From assembly GCA_020437105.1 (NCBI GenBank), contig JAGQWR010000039.1:1-64000 (forward strand): a stretch of 64,000 nucleotides of DNA, written 5' to 3'. Shown here piece by piece: positions 27,882 to 37,883 of this stretch. The stretch's first letter is position 1, and each line of letters opens with the position of its first letter. The notes beneath the pieces were generated by a model. It did not search any database. It had not been told where the DNA came from and worked only from the letters and a program-made list of their open reading frames with translations. The stretch is from Saprospiraceae bacterium (lineage in GTDB: Bacteria > Bacteroidota > Bacteroidia > Chitinophagales > Saprospiraceae). A program made the translations under genes and the position numbers.

Positions 27882-29126
27882 TTATTGCTCCTCTCCATCA
27901 AATTCGGACGCCAGAATACGCAACAAATCTGCAACCGTCTCTTCCTCCAGGTCGGTTCGGCGCAGAAGTTCTTCTTTACTTAATTCCAGTACACTGCGGG
28001 CGGTATCACAACCGATCCCTTTCAGGGTGTCGATGATCCAGCTTTCGATCTCATCGGAGAATTCTTCCAAATCGACATCATCGATTTCCATTTCGTCAAC
28101 ATTCCGGAAGACGTCCAGCTCGTACCCAGTTAATTTACTGGCTAATTTAATATTTGTTCCTCCCTTGCCAATGGCCAGAGAAACCTGATCTGGTTCCAGA
28201 TAGACACTCGCCCGACCTGCAGCTTCATCAATAACGATAGAAGTAACTTTTGCCGGAGTCAGAGCCCGCTGGATAAAGAGTGATTCGTTGTTCGTAAAGT
28301 TTACGATATCTATATTTTCATTCCGGAGCTCGCGAACGATTCCGTGAATCCGAGAACCTTTCATACCTACACAGGCACCAACCGGATCAATCCGGTCGTC
28401 GTATGATTCTACAGCCACTTTAGCGCGATCACCTGGAAGTCGAACAATTTTCTTAACAGTAATGAGTCCGTCTTCAATTTCCGGTACTTCCTGCTCCAAT
28501 AATTTTTCGAGGAAGGAAGGATCTGTACGAGAAACCACAACAATTGGATTATTGTTCCGTATTTCTACTTTTTTGATCACACCCCGTACCATATCCCCTT
28601 TGCGGAAATTTTCACCACGAATGGTTTCACTCCGAGGAAGAACAAGCTCATTTCCGGTTACATCATCAATAATAAAGATCTCCCGTTTAAGTGGCTGATG
28701 CACTTCTCCCAGAATAATCTCTCCGATGCGCTCGCTGTACTGACGATAAACCTCATCTTTCTCCAACTCCATGATACGAGAGATAAGTGTTTGCCGGGCA
28801 GCCATAATAGCCCGACGACCAAAGTCCTCGAGAAACAGCTGTTCGTAACAATCTTCTCCAATCTCGTAATCTTCATCAATACTTGATGCTTCAGAAATGG
28901 AAATCTGACTACGGTCTTCCATTACTTCACCATCTGGTACGATCTCCCGCACACGCCAAAGCTCTAAGTCACCTTGCTGTGTGTTTACGATCACATCAAA
29001 ATTTTCATCCGACCCGAATTTTTTTCGAATCAGAGTGCGGAACACATCCTCCAGAACCCGGACCATTGTTGGCCGGTCGATATTCTTCATGGATTTGAAT
29101 TCCGAGAAGGTATCTACCAAATTCAT
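27882..29126 (-). CDS. nusA: transcription termination/antitermination protein NusA
   Basis: An RNA-polymerase-binding factor that modulates pausing, termination and antitermination, 414 residues. The N-terminal polymerase-binding domain is at about 1-130, the S1 domain at about 135-200 (GEIILGEVHQPLKREIFI, then GDMVRGVIKKVEI), and KH1/KH2 at about 215-345 (DPVGACVGMKGSRIHGIVREL and VSLAIGKGGTNIKLASKLTGYELDV). A short C-terminal acidic helical part ends the protein. It sits between rimP (60 bp) and infB, the conserved bacterial order. Confidence 0.97.
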   Translation of the reverse strand: MNLVDTFSEFKSMKNIDRPTMVRVLEDVFRTLIRKKFGSDENFDVIVNTQQGDLELWRVREIVPDGEVMEDRSQISISEASSIDEDYEIGEDCYEQLFLEDFGRRAIMAARQTLISRIMELEKDEVYRQYSERIGEIILGEVHQPLKREIFIIDDVTGNELVLPRSETIRGENFRKGDMVRGVIKKVEIRNNNPIVVVSRTDPSFLEKLLEQEVPEIEDGLITVKKIVRLPGDRAKVAVESYDDRIDPVGACVGMKGSRIHGIVRELRNENIDIVNFTNNESLFIQRALTPAKVTSIVIDEAAGRASVYLEPDQVSLAIGKGGTNIKLASKLTGYELDVFRNVDEMEIDDVDLEEFSDEIESWIIDTLKGIGCDTARSVLELSKEELLRRTDLEEETVADLLRILASEFDGEEQ

Positions 29127-29186
29127 CGCACAGTTATTAATTTTCAGAATACCAGCCCTTCTCTTCCGGCCAAGGCACTCCTTTTT

Positions 29187-29696
29187 TTATTTAAAACTTA
29201 ATTTCACTATAGCTTTTTCAATTTCCGAAAAGGAAACCTGTGGGCTTTCTGTTATGGTCTTTTTACGTTTACCTTCAAGTATGCGCACCTTGCGCTCCAG
29301 TGTGACCCCATCGGTATCAACCGAAATCAACTTTCCTTCCAACTCCGTCCCATCCTTCAATTTTACATCAAGGGTTCGGCCAATGTGTTTGGGATATTGC
29401 CGCGGTATTAGCAGGGGCCGCTCAGCTCCGGGAGAAGACACTTCAATGGTGTAGGTTTCCCCGAGCCAGCCATTTGTCTCAATAGCCTTCTCCAGAAATC
29501 GGCTAATTTCCCGACAACGGTCGAAATCGATCCCTCTGTCACTATCGACAAATACTTCCAGCTTTTGCCGGTTGGGATCAAATCGAATGTTGATCAAAAA
29601 ACAGTCTTGAAATGTATCTTCCTGAAATAAGCCTTCTAATTCGGCTTCAATACGCTGTTCAATCACAGAATATCTAAAATTAAAAAGAGGGAACAT
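29187..29696 (-). CDS. rimP: ribosome maturation factor RimP
   Basis: Assists 30S subunit maturation. It is 169 residues, with family segments VFVDSDRGIDFDRCREISRFLEKAIE, YTIEVSSPGAERPLLIPRQYPKHIGR and the C-terminal Sm-like domain LDVKLKDGTELEGKLISVDTDGVTL. It is the first gene of rimP-nusA(-infB). Its start codon is embedded in a perfect 12-bp hairpin that is followed by a T-rich tract, so initiation and/or early elongation are likely to be controlled here. Confidence 0.94.
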   Translation of the reverse strand: MFPLFNFRYSVIEQRIEAELEGLFQEDTFQDCFLINIRFDPNRQKLEVFVDSDRGIDFDRCREISRFLEKAIETNGWLGETYTIEVSSPGAERPLLIPRQYPKHIGRTLDVKLKDGTELEGKLISVDTDGVTLERKVRILEGKRKKTITESPQVSFSEIEKAIVKLSFK

Positions 29697-29710
29697 GGTG
29701 TTCCCTCTTT
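29680..29710 (-). promoter_or_regulatory. start-codon hairpin / candidate attenuator of rimP-nusA
   Basis: AAAGAGGGAACA (29684-29695) and TGTTCCCTCTTT (29699-29710) are perfect complements separated by 3 nt. On the minus strand the rimP ATG (29696-29694) begins in the loop and runs into the 3' arm. The stem is followed by TCTTTTTAATTTT (overlapping the last stem bases), so it also has the form of an intrinsic terminator inside the first codons. The predicted transcription start is only about 15 nt upstream of the stem. Confidence 0.6.
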
Positions 29711-29732
29711 GTTTTCTTTCCTAAATTCCCTG

Positions 29733-29762
29733 CAAATATAAGGGAAACAATTGGGATATCAA
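29733..29762 (-). promoter_or_regulatory. promoter of rimP-nusA
   Basis: On the minus strand, TTTG ending at 29760, a 19-nt spacer and TATATTTG (29740 to 29733) match the Bacteroidota promoter pattern fully. The start is expected near 29727, about 30 nt before the rimP ATG. Confidence 0.7.
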
Positions 29763-29778
29763 AGCGCACCAACAACTA

Positions 29779-31278
29779 CTACAACTCCTTTCGCAGGCGG
29801 GCCACTGATATATTCAATTGTTCGCGGTATTTAGCCACGGTTCGACGGGCAATATTGTATCCCTTATCCTGAAGCATATCTTTCAGTTTTTCATCCGAAT
29901 AAGGCTTGCGTTTGTTCTCCTTCCCGATGATTTCCGAAAGAATTTTCTTTACCTCGAACGTACTCACCTCTTCCCCATCCTGAGTTTGAAGACTTTCAGA
30001 GAAAAAGTCCTTCAATCGTTTAGTCCCAAACTCGGTTTGAACAAATTTGCTGTTGGCAACCCTCGAAACAGTAGATATATCCAAGCCGGTAATATCGGCT
30101 ATATCCTTTAAGATCATCGGACGAAGTCTTCGTTGATCCCCACTTAGAAAAAAATCTTCCTGGTACCGCATGATGGAATACATAGTACGATACATGGTAT
30201 CCTGCCGTTGTTGAATGGCATCTATAAACCAACGGGCACTATCAATTTTCTGCTTAATAAACGTATAGGTCTCCTTTTCCCGTTGCCCCATACTGGCGTT
30301 TGTCCGCTTCCGGTAGGAGCGCAACATTTCCTGATACTGTTCACTGACGCGCAAATCCGGCGCATTTCGGGAATTGAGGCTTAACTCCAACTCACCTTCC
30401 CGGTTGATTATGATAAAATCGGGTACGACATATTGTATCGGACCAGAATTACCGCTGCTATGACCGCTGGCTGGCTTTGGATTGAGTTTTATAATCTCAT
30501 CCATGGCCCCACGCAATTCCGATTCATCCACCTCCAGTTGCTTTTGCAGTCGGGCAAAATGTTTTTTAGCAAAGGATTCGAAATGTTTGTCAATGAGTTG
30601 TTCGGCCAACTCCAGGTTTTCGCGATCGTCTAATCGAAGGTCTTCTTGTTCTAATAAGCCCCTCAGTTGTATCAACAAACACTCGCGCAGGTCACGCGCC
30701 CCGGTACCCGGCGGATCAAAACGCTGGATTTTTTGCAGCCAGTGTTCTACTTCCGAAACATCGGCAGAAACCCCCTGTGAAAACATGAGGTCATCAATAA
30801 TATGGATCGGGTCTCTTCTCAAATACCCGTCATCATCAATACTTCCAATGATCTGCCTGGCAATTATCTCCTGGCGCTCATCCTCAAACTCCAGTAGCTG
30901 CAATTGCTGTTGCAGGTATTCCTGAAAACTATCCTGAACCGGAATTGGAATGGTTTTATCCTCTTCGGTAGAGGTATAATCACCCGAGCGCAGTTTATAA
31001 GACCCTGGATCATCTTCTATATAATCAGACAGGTAATCGTCTAACTCAAATTCTTCCTCCCGCTCCGGTGCTTCCGTTCCATCGTCAATCGGACCGTCCT
31101 CCTGCCCGTACAGGTCATCTACCACATTTTCCCCTTCTTCCAGTACCGGATTTTCTTCGAGCTCTTCCTTAATCCGCTGCTCCAAAGACGACGTAGGCAC
31201 CTGCAACAGTTTCATTAATTGAATCTGTTGAGGAGATAACTTCTGGACCAGTTTTTGACTCAGGTTCTGCTTGAACAT
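29779..31278 (-). CDS. rpoN: RNA polymerase sigma-54 factor
   Basis: The alternative sigma factor for -24/-12 promoters, needing AAA+ enhancer-binding activators. It is 499 residues. The Gln/Leu-rich N-terminal activator-interacting region is at about 1-50 (FKQNLSQKLVQKLSPQQIQLMKLLQ). An acidic linker lies at about 52-115, the core-binding domain at about 120-320, and the C-terminal DNA-binding domain ends with the RpoN box ARRTVAKYREQLNI near residue 475. No sigma-54 activator gene is in the window. Confidence 0.97.
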   Translation of the reverse strand: MFKQNLSQKLVQKLSPQQIQLMKLLQVPTSSLEQRIKEELEENPVLEEGENVVDDLYGQEDGPIDDGTEAPEREEEFELDDYLSDYIEDDPGSYKLRSGDYTSTEEDKTIPIPVQDSFQEYLQQQLQLLEFEDERQEIIARQIIGSIDDDGYLRRDPIHIIDDLMFSQGVSADVSEVEHWLQKIQRFDPPGTGARDLRECLLIQLRGLLEQEDLRLDDRENLELAEQLIDKHFESFAKKHFARLQKQLEVDESELRGAMDEIIKLNPKPASGHSSGNSGPIQYVVPDFIIINREGELELSLNSRNAPDLRVSEQYQEMLRSYRKRTNASMGQREKETYTFIKQKIDSARWFIDAIQQRQDTMYRTMYSIMRYQEDFFLSGDQRRLRPMILKDIADITGLDISTVSRVANSKFVQTEFGTKRLKDFFSESLQTQDGEEVSTFEVKKILSEIIGKENKRKPYSDEKLKDMLQDKGYNIARRTVAKYREQLNISVARLRKEL

Positions 31279-31678
31279 CTTTTTTTCTTATCGCTTCTCG
31301 CGAAAATATTTACACCTAATTTTGCATTACTATTTACACCCTAAGTAGTTTAAAAACCTCGAGAATAACTATAACACGCTGACGTATAGTGGTTTAAATC
31401 GGGCCCGGGAATACGTTTGAACCCCCAATGCTCGTGGAGAGCGTATTCAAACGTTCTTGGACTTTTTGGTACAGGTAGCTGCCACCAAATTTGAAACTCA
31501 AACCAACAAATGATTTAAATTTCTAATGCAAGTTAGGACATTTTACCCGTTTCCGCTTGCTTACAGCAAAAAATATGCCGATTTTTTATCATATGTTTTA
31601 AAGATTCGGATTCCGATCTCCTTTAGCTGATTTTTATGATTCTCTTACTTACCTTTATCACCTTTGAAAATTAGCCTT
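31279..31678. other. 400-bp intergenic region with two dyads
   Basis: This is the divergent region between rpoN and the M24 aminopeptidase. Two inverted repeats are seen: ACTATA/TATAGT (31368-31373 and 31385-31390), and ACGTTTGAA/TTCAAACGT (31413-31421 and 31446-31454). The latter overlaps an alternative pairing AATACG/CGTATT (31410-31415 with 31442-31447). Neither is followed by a T-run. No ORF or known RNA is recognised. A weak promoter-like TACCTTTA (31651-31658) precedes the aminopeptidase. Confidence 0.4.
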
Positions 31679-33463
31679 ATGAATATCCCTGATCGTTTGA
31701 TAGCCCTGCGGCAGCAAATGCAGCAACACCATATTGATGCCATCATTATCCCAAGCAGCGACTCACACCAAAGTGAATATGTTGCAGCCCACTGGCAGTC
31801 CCGGGTTTGGATTTCCGGATTTACCGGTTCTGCCGGCACTGTAGCATTAAGTGCCACAAAAGCAGGATTGTGGACAGACAGTCGCTACTGGATTCAGGCG
31901 GAAGAGCAACTTCGGGGAACAGGAATTGAGCTGCACAAACAAATAAATCGTGCGCAGCCTACTTTTCTAAAATGGGCAGTAGAACAAATTCCGGAGAATG
32001 GCAAAATTGCGATTGACGGACGCCAACTTTCTGAAAGCGAATACCGCATGTATGCGCGTTTATTGAAATCCCGAAACATCGAGCTGGTCACCGACCTGGA
32101 TCTTGTTGGAGCAGCATGGCCCACACGCCCACAACTGCCTGACAATCCGATTTTTGAGCACCCAACAGTATATGCCGGAAAAAGCCGGGAAGAAAAACTG
32201 TTGGAAGTACGCAATCACATGGAACGACTCCGTGTACCCAATTACCTGCTTACCGGATTGGATGACATCGCCTGGCTCTTCAACCTTCGGGGCACAGATG
32301 TAGCTTGCAACCCGGTTTTTTATGCCTATGCGTCAATAAGTCCGGACAATGTAACCCTGTTTGTAGATGCGGCAAAAGTACCCAACGAACTTCGAAAAGA
32401 ACTGGCAGAGGCAGGCATCGAACTCAGGCCCTATGATTCTATCCTCGAATTTTGTACAAATTTTCCGGAAGGGCAGGTATTGACACAACCAACATCACTC
32501 AACAGACTGCTTTATCAAGCCTTACCTCCCAAACAAATTATCGAAGGGCCCAATATTGTGCGGCATCTCAAGGCTATCAAAAACGAAACAGAGATAAATC
32601 ACCTCAAAGAAGCCATGCGCAAGGACGGTGTCGCTTTACTGCGACTTTTCCGCTGGCTGGACAAGATGTTGGATGCGGGAGAAGCAGTGACAGAGGTTCA
32701 GGTTGCTGAGCAATTAGATCAATTTCGGGCAGCTCAAAGCGGATACCACGGCGAGTCCTTTAATGCTATCGTAGGCTACCAGGGCAATGGCGCGATCGTG
32801 CATTATCACGCCATGCCGGAGACTTGTGCGACCATAAAAAAAGCTGGCGTTTTGTTGCTTGATAGCGGCGGACAATACATAGATGGAACCACCGATATCA
32901 CACGTACCGTTGCTTTAGGGCCTGTCGGCGAAAAAACAAAGCTGGCTTACACACTCGTACTCCAGGGACATATTGCATTGGCTAATATCCGGTTTCCTGA
33001 AGGTACAAACGGCGCTCAGCTCGACCCGCTGGCGCGCATGTATTTGTGGAATCATGGCATGAATTACGGCCATGGCACCGGGCACGGGGTTGGATTTTTC
33101 CTGAATGTACACGAACCGCCACAGGGTTTTGTGGCAAGTGCTGCCGGAAATGGTCTCACACCATTTAAAGTAGGTATGCTTACCTCCAACGAACCCGGCT
33201 ATTACGAAGCGAATGAATTCGGTATTCGAATTGAAAACCTGGTCGTTTGTGTACCTGACCGCGAAACGCCTTCCGGTAATTTCCTGAAATTTGATACCAT
33301 TACGTATTTCCCTATTGAGTTGGACATGGTCAAAAAAGACATGCTCAGTTCGGAGGAAATTGACTGGATCAACAACTACCACCAAATGGTTTATCAGGAA
33401 TTAGCTTCCCGCGTAAGCGAAGAAGAAAAAGCCTGGTTGAAAACCAAGTGTGCGGCAATTTAG
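31679..33463 (+). CDS. Xaa-Pro aminopeptidase (M24B), long form
   Basis: A di-metal aminopeptidase that removes N-terminal residues before proline, 594 residues from the ATG at 31679 (a TTG 15 bp upstream is in frame but less likely). Two N-terminal creatinase-like domains are at about 1-300 (IIPSSDSHQSEYVAAHW, SGFTGSAGT, DDIAWLFNLRGTDV). The C-terminal pita-bread catalytic domain carries the metal ligands in LLDSGGQYIDGTTDITRT (two Asp), YGHGTGHGVGFFLNVHE (His) and SNEPGYYEANEFGIRIEN (two Glu). The three-domain layout matches APP1-type enzymes. It has no signal peptide, so it is cytoplasmic. Its stop is 1 bp from that of the convergent icmF gene. Confidence 0.95.
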   Translation: MNIPDRLIALRQQMQQHHIDAIIIPSSDSHQSEYVAAHWQSRVWISGFTGSAGTVALSATKAGLWTDSRYWIQAEEQLRGTGIELHKQINRAQPTFLKWAVEQIPENGKIAIDGRQLSESEYRMYARLLKSRNIELVTDLDLVGAAWPTRPQLPDNPIFEHPTVYAGKSREEKLLEVRNHMERLRVPNYLLTGLDDIAWLFNLRGTDVACNPVFYAYASISPDNVTLFVDAAKVPNELRKELAEAGIELRPYDSILEFCTNFPEGQVLTQPTSLNRLLYQALPPKQIIEGPNIVRHLKAIKNETEINHLKEAMRKDGVALLRLFRWLDKMLDAGEAVTEVQVAEQLDQFRAAQSGYHGESFNAIVGYQGNGAIVHYHAMPETCATIKKAGVLLLDSGGQYIDGTTDITRTVALGPVGEKTKLAYTLVLQGHIALANIRFPEGTNGAQLDPLARMYLWNHGMNYGHGTGHGVGFFLNVHEPPQGFVASAAGNGLTPFKVGMLTSNEPGYYEANEFGIRIENLVVCVPDRETPSGNFLKFDTITYFPIELDMVKKDMLSSEEIDWINNYHQMVYQELASRVSEEEKAWLKTKCAAI

Positions 33464-33464
33464 C

Positions 33465-36400
33465 CTACATATTGCGGCGGTACTGGCCGCCTACTTCATA
33501 GAGTGCATTTGTAATTTGTCCGAGTGAAGCTACCTTGGCAGCTTCCATTAATTCGGCGAAAATGTTCTCGTTTTTGACAGCCGCTTTCTGCAATTGGCGC
33601 AGATATTCGCCAGATATGTCTTTTTTGGATTCCTTCAACAGCTCTAATGTCTCAATTTGATCTTCTTTTTCCTGGGTTGTTGCCCGGATTACCTCTTTCG
33701 GGATAATCGTCGGAGAGCCTTCTTTATTCAGAAAGGTGTTCACCCCGATGATCGGGTATTCGCCATTGTGTTTAAGGGTTTCGTAGTACAGGCTTTCCTC
33801 CTGAATTTTACCCCGTTGGTACATCGTTTCCATCGCTCCTAATACGCCGCCACGCTCCGTGATCCGATCAAATTCGGTGAGTACTGCTTCTTCTACCAGG
33901 TCGGTCAGTTCTTCGATGATAAAAGAACCCTGTAATGGATTCTCATTTTTCGCCAGTCCCAACTCATGATTGATAATCATTTGGATAGCGACAGCACGTC
34001 GCACGCTCTCTTCTGTGGGCGTCGTGATCGCCTCATCATAGGCATTTGTATGTAAGGAATTACAATTGTCGTAGATAGCGTAAAGCGCCTGTAGTGTAGT
34101 ACGAATATCATTGAAAGATATCTCCTGGGCATGCAGTGATCGCCCGGAGGTCTGAATGTGATACTTAAGCATTTGAGAGCGCTCATTTCCACCATATTTT
34201 TCCTTCATGGCTTTCGCCCAAATACGCCGGGCAACTCGTCCGATTACGGCGTATTCCGGATCAATTCCGTTGGAGAAAAAGAAGGACAAATTAGGCGCAA
34301 AATCATCAATATGCATACCTCGGGAAAGGTAGTATTCCACGAAAGTGAAGCCATTTGACAAGGTAAAGGCTAGTTGCGTAATGGGGTTTGCGCCCGCTTC
34401 AGCAATATGATATCCCGAAATCGAAACCGAGTAAAAATTGCGCACCCGGTTGTTGATAAAATACTCTTGTACATCGCCCATGAGTTTCAATGAAAACTCG
34501 GTGGAAAAAATACAGGTATTCTGGGCCTGGTCTTCCTTCAAAATATCTGCTTGCACGGTTCCCCGAACAGAAGATAAAGCCCGCACTTTACATTCGGCGT
34601 AAGCCTGCTCATCTAATATCATATCGCCGGTCAACCCAAGCAGCATCAATCCCAAGCCGTCATTTCCCTTAGGTAAACCGCCCCGGTATTTAGGCCGCTT
34701 TTTGCCCTGCTTGTCATAAACCTCTACAAATTTAGCTTCCACCTGTTTTTCGAGGCCGTGTTCTTTAATATAGCGCTCGCATTGCTGGTCAATGGCAGCA
34801 TTCATGAAAAACGCACAGATAGTAGCTGCCGGCCCGTTAATCGTCATAGACACGGAGGTCTTCGGATCACAGAGATCAAAACCGGAATAGAGTTTCTTGG
34901 CGTCATCCAGGCAGCAAACGCTGACTCCGGAATTACCTACTTTCCCGTAAATATCCGGGCGGTAATCCGGATCTTCTCCGTAGAGGGTTACACTGTCAAA
35001 AGCGGTAGATAGGCGATTGGCAGGCATGCCTTCGGATAAGTAGTGGAAGCGGCGATTGGTGCGTTCGGGTCCACCTTCTCCGGCAAACATCCGGGTAGGA
35101 TCTTCTCCTTTTCGCTTGAATGGAAATACGCCAGCAGTGTAGGGAAACTCACCCGGTACATTCTCCTGTAAGCTCCAGCGTAAGATCTCTCCCCAATCTT
35201 TAAATCGGGGCAAAACTACCCGAGGGATACTCGTATGCGAAAGCGATTTGACATGGGTTGGTACCCGGATCTCTTTTCCGCGCACAGTGTAAACATATTC
35301 CTCACCGGCATAAGCAGCTTTTTTGTCCTCCCACCCTTTGAGGATGCGAAGGCCTTCTCCGGAAATATCCTGTTGCAACTTGGTATAGGCTTGCTCCAGC
35401 GTTTTGATAGCTTGTTTGCTGGCATCCGAGCCATTTTCTTCCATCGCCTCAATTGCCTGACGAATGCCAAACATCCTCCTTGCAATAGCCACTTCTTTGT
35501 TTACCCAGCTGTCATATGACCGGTTATTTTCTGAAATTTCGGAGAGGTATCGGGTGCGATGCGGGGGGATAATATAGATTTTCTCACTATCTCCTTCTGG
35601 CAATTTCAGGTTTGGCGAAAGATCGGCACCGGTGCGTTCGACCAGTTTTTCCATGATCGCCCGATAGAGGCGATTCATTCCCGGATCATTAAACTGAGAG
35701 GCGATCGTACCAAAAACCGGCATTGTAGCCGGATCGACTTCCCAGAGATCGTGGTTGCGCTGATATTGTTTTTTGACATCCCGAAGTGCATCCAGCGCCC
35801 CTCGTTTATCAAATTTATTCAGCGCAATCAGATCGGCAAAATCGAGCATGTCGATTTTCTCCAACTGGGTAGCAGCCCCGTATTCCGGCGTCATCACATA
35901 AAGCGAAAGATCTGAATGATCAATTATTTCGGTGTCTGATTGTCCGATACCGGAGGTTTCCAGGATGATGAGGTCATAAGCTGCTGCTTTGAGAATATCC
36001 ACTGCTACCTGCACATGCTTGGAAAGCGCCAGATTGGATTGGCGTGTAGCCAGGGAGCGCATAAACACGCGGGGGTTGTTGACGGAGTTCATCCGAATGC
36101 GGTCCCCTAAAAGCGCACCTCCCGTTTTTCGTTTGGAGGGATCGACCGATACAACCGCCATGGTTTTATCCGGAAAATCGATCAAAAACCGGCGGATCAA
36201 TTCATCGACCAGACTTGATTTACCGGCACCTCCTGTACCCGTAATTCCGAGTACGGGCACTACTTTTTTGGAGACTTTCTTGCGAATATCGTCCAACCAT
36301 TTTTGGTTGTCTTCCGGAAAATTCTCTGCGGCGGAGATCATACGCGCGATGGAGTGAGCGTCTTTTTCTCCGTATTTTTTGAGTTCGCCATTCAGTTGAT

Positions 36401-36845
36401 CTCCAACCGGAAAATCGCATTGTTCGAGCACATCATTGATCATGCCCTGCAAGCCCATGTGGCGGCCATCGTCGGGTGAATAGATCCGGGTAATTCCGTG
36501 TTTTTGAAGGGCTTCGATCTCCACCGGCAGAATTGTACCTCCCCCGCCTCCAAAAATTTTTACGTGGCCGGCGCCCCGCTCTTTGAGCAGGTCATACATG
36601 TATTTAAAAAACTCATTGTGGCCACCCTGATAGGAAGTGATTGCGACCCCCTGGGCATCTTCCTGAATAGCGGTATTTACGATTTCATGGACGGAGCGAT
36701 TATGGCCAAGGTGGATGATCTCTGCGCCAGACCGCTGCATGATCCGGCGCATGATATTGATTGCTGCATCGTGGCCATCAAACAAAGAGGCTGCGGTGAC
36801 GATGCGGATTTTATTTTTTGGTTGGTAGGGCGCAATTTTTTCCAT
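33465..36845 (-). CDS. icmF: fused acyl-CoA mutase IcmF (isobutyryl-CoA mutase with G-protein domain)
   Basis: An adenosylcobalamin-dependent carbon-skeleton mutase fused to its own GTPase chaperone, 1,126 residues. The B12-binding domain is at about 12-150 ([13 protein letters not shown], then [10 protein letters not shown]). The MeaB-like G domain is at about 195-430 with P-loop [17 protein letters not shown] and NKFD. The mutase barrel is at about 540-1126. The active-site segment [21 protein letters not shown] is typical of IcmF rather than methylmalonyl-CoA mutase, where a Tyr-containing segment is expected. The probable reaction is isobutyryl-CoA to/from n-butyryl-CoA; some members also use pivalyl- or isovaleryl-CoA. 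It is monocistronic. Confidence 0.93.
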   Translation of the reverse strand: MEKIAPYQPKNKIRIVTAASLFDGHDAAINIMRRIMQRSGAEIIHLGHNRSVHEIVNTAIQEDAQGVAITSYQGGHNEFFKYMYDLLKERGAGHVKIFGGGGGTILPVEIEALQKHGITRIYSPDDGRHMGLQGMINDVLEQCDFPVGDQLNGELKKYGEKDAHSIARMISAAENFPEDNQKWLDDIRKKVSKKVVPVLGITGTGGAGKSSLVDELIRRFLIDFPDKTMAVVSVDPSKRKTGGALLGDRIRMNSVNNPRVFMRSLATRQSNLALSKHVQVAVDILKAAAYDLIILETSGIGQSDTEIIDHSDLSLYVMTPEYGAATQLEKIDMLDFADLIALNKFDKRGALDALRDVKKQYQRNHDLWEVDPATMPVFGTIASQFNDPGMNRLYRAIMEKLVERTGADLSPNLKLPEGDSEKIYIIPPHRTRYLSEISENNRSYDSWVNKEVAIARRMFGIRQAIEAMEENGSDASKQAIKTLEQAYTKLQQDISGEGLRILKGWEDKKAAYAGEEYVYTVRGKEIRVPTHVKSLSHTSIPRVVLPRFKDWGEILRWSLQENVPGEFPYTAGVFPFKRKGEDPTRMFAGEGGPERTNRRFHYLSEGMPANRLSTAFDSVTLYGEDPDYRPDIYGKVGNSGVSVCCLDDAKKLYSGFDLCDPKTSVSMTINGPAATICAFFMNAAIDQQCERYIKEHGLEKQVEAKFVEVYDKQGKKRPKYRGGLPKGNDGLGLMLLGLTGDMILDEQAYAECKVRALSSVRGTVQADILKEDQAQNTCIFSTEFSLKLMGDVQEYFINNRVRNFYSVSISGYHIAEAGANPITQLAFTLSNGFTFVEYYLSRGMHIDDFAPNLSFFFSNGIDPEYAVIGRVARRIWAKAMKEKYGGNERSQMLKYHIQTSGRSLHAQEISFNDIRTTLQALYAIYDNCNSLHTNAYDEAITTPTEESVRRAVAIQMIINHELGLAKNENPLQGSFIIEELTDLVEEAVLTEFDRITERGGVLGAMETMYQRGKIQEESLYYETLKHNGEYPIIGVNTFLNKEGSPTIIPKEVIRATTQEKEDQIETLELLKESKKDISGEYLRQLQKAAVKNENIFAELMEAAKVASLGQITNALYEVGGQYRRNM

Positions 36846-36935
36846 AATTCTCCATTTAATTAGATCGACACTACCCGCTTTGTCAGGAAAAGCGAATATG
36901 CAGTGCTAAACCTGAAAAGACTTATCTTCAACTTT

Positions 36936-37883
36936 ATGAATATCGACCTGTCTTCTGCTACTTTATCCCGCAAAATTACAAATTTTTCCGGGCGGGTTTT
37001 CGGTATTCTTCGGATCAGTCTGCTGCTATTTTTTCTTTTTGCTTTGTTAGTCCGGGTTGGAGCACAACAGAAAGCGTCTAATAAAATAAAGCTACCCGAA
37101 GAATTACGCGAAGTTTCCGGGCTTTATATTGAAAGTCCGGATCGGTTTTGGTGGCACAATGACAGCAGTAATCCACCTATCCTCTTTCAAACTGATGCGC
37201 AGGGAAACATCCGGGAAGAAATATGCCTGGACACCTGGAAGAACAAGGATTGGGAAGATATCACGGCAGATGATTCCGGAAATATTTACATAGGCGACTT
37301 TGGCAACAATTGCAATTGCCGAACCGATTTACGGATATACATCTACAACCAGGAAACGGAAGCACTTGCGACCATTGAATTTACCCTGGAAGATCAGACT
37401 TTATTTCCGCCTGACAAGAAAGACCAGCGTTTTGACCTGGAAGCTTTTTTCTGGCATGATGGCACATTGCATCTATTCTCCAAAAACACGCTGCATGGTG
37501 GGGATTGGGTATCCACGCATTATGTGTTGTCGGAAAGCCCGGGCACACAGGTAGCGCAGGTATATGAATCGATTGTTTTGCCAAAACGTGTCGTAACCGG
37601 GGCAGCGATCAGCGCAGATGGCAAGACTGTTGCACTCGTAGCTTATCGCTTTAAAATGCTCCTGGGTTTTATTCCTTTTTCACAGGCCAGTGTTTTTGTG
37701 TTTTCAGAATTTGAAGGCAGCAATTATTTTCAGGGCAATATGAAAAAGAAAGCGATCCCTCCTTTTTTTATTGCCACGCAATACGAATCCATTGACTTTC
37801 TGGATGCCCAAACCGTTTATGTAGCCTCTGAACGCACACTGTTTATCCGGCCGCGCGCCAAAAAAATGAAGATTTTACCTTGA
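36936..37883 (+). CDS. exported protein of unknown function, propeller-like
   Basis: About 315 residues from the ATG at 36936 (a GTG at 36903 is also in frame). An N-terminal hydrophobic segment (ILRISLLLFFLFALLVRVGAQ) acts as signal peptide or anchor. The mature part contains successive strand-like blocks such as LREVSGLYIESPDRFWWHND, DWEDITADDSGNIYIGDFGNN, FDLEAFFWHDGTLHLFSKN and VVTGAAISADGKTVALVAY, suggesting a beta-propeller; several Asp and Asn could bind Ca2+. No enzyme motif was recognised. The next gene's TTG start overlaps its TGA by 4 bp, so the two are probably co-translated. Confidence 0.75.
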   Translation: MNIDLSSATLSRKITNFSGRVFGILRISLLLFFLFALLVRVGAQQKASNKIKLPEELREVSGLYIESPDRFWWHNDSSNPPILFQTDAQGNIREEICLDTWKNKDWEDITADDSGNIYIGDFGNNCNCRTDLRIYIYNQETEALATIEFTLEDQTLFPPDKKDQRFDLEAFFWHDGTLHLFSKNTLHGGDWVSTHYVLSESPGTQVAQVYESIVLPKRVVTGAAISADGKTVALVAYRFKMLLGFIPFSQASVFVFSEFEGSNYFQGNMKKKAIPPFFIATQYESIDFLDAQTVYVASERTLFIRPRAKKMKILP

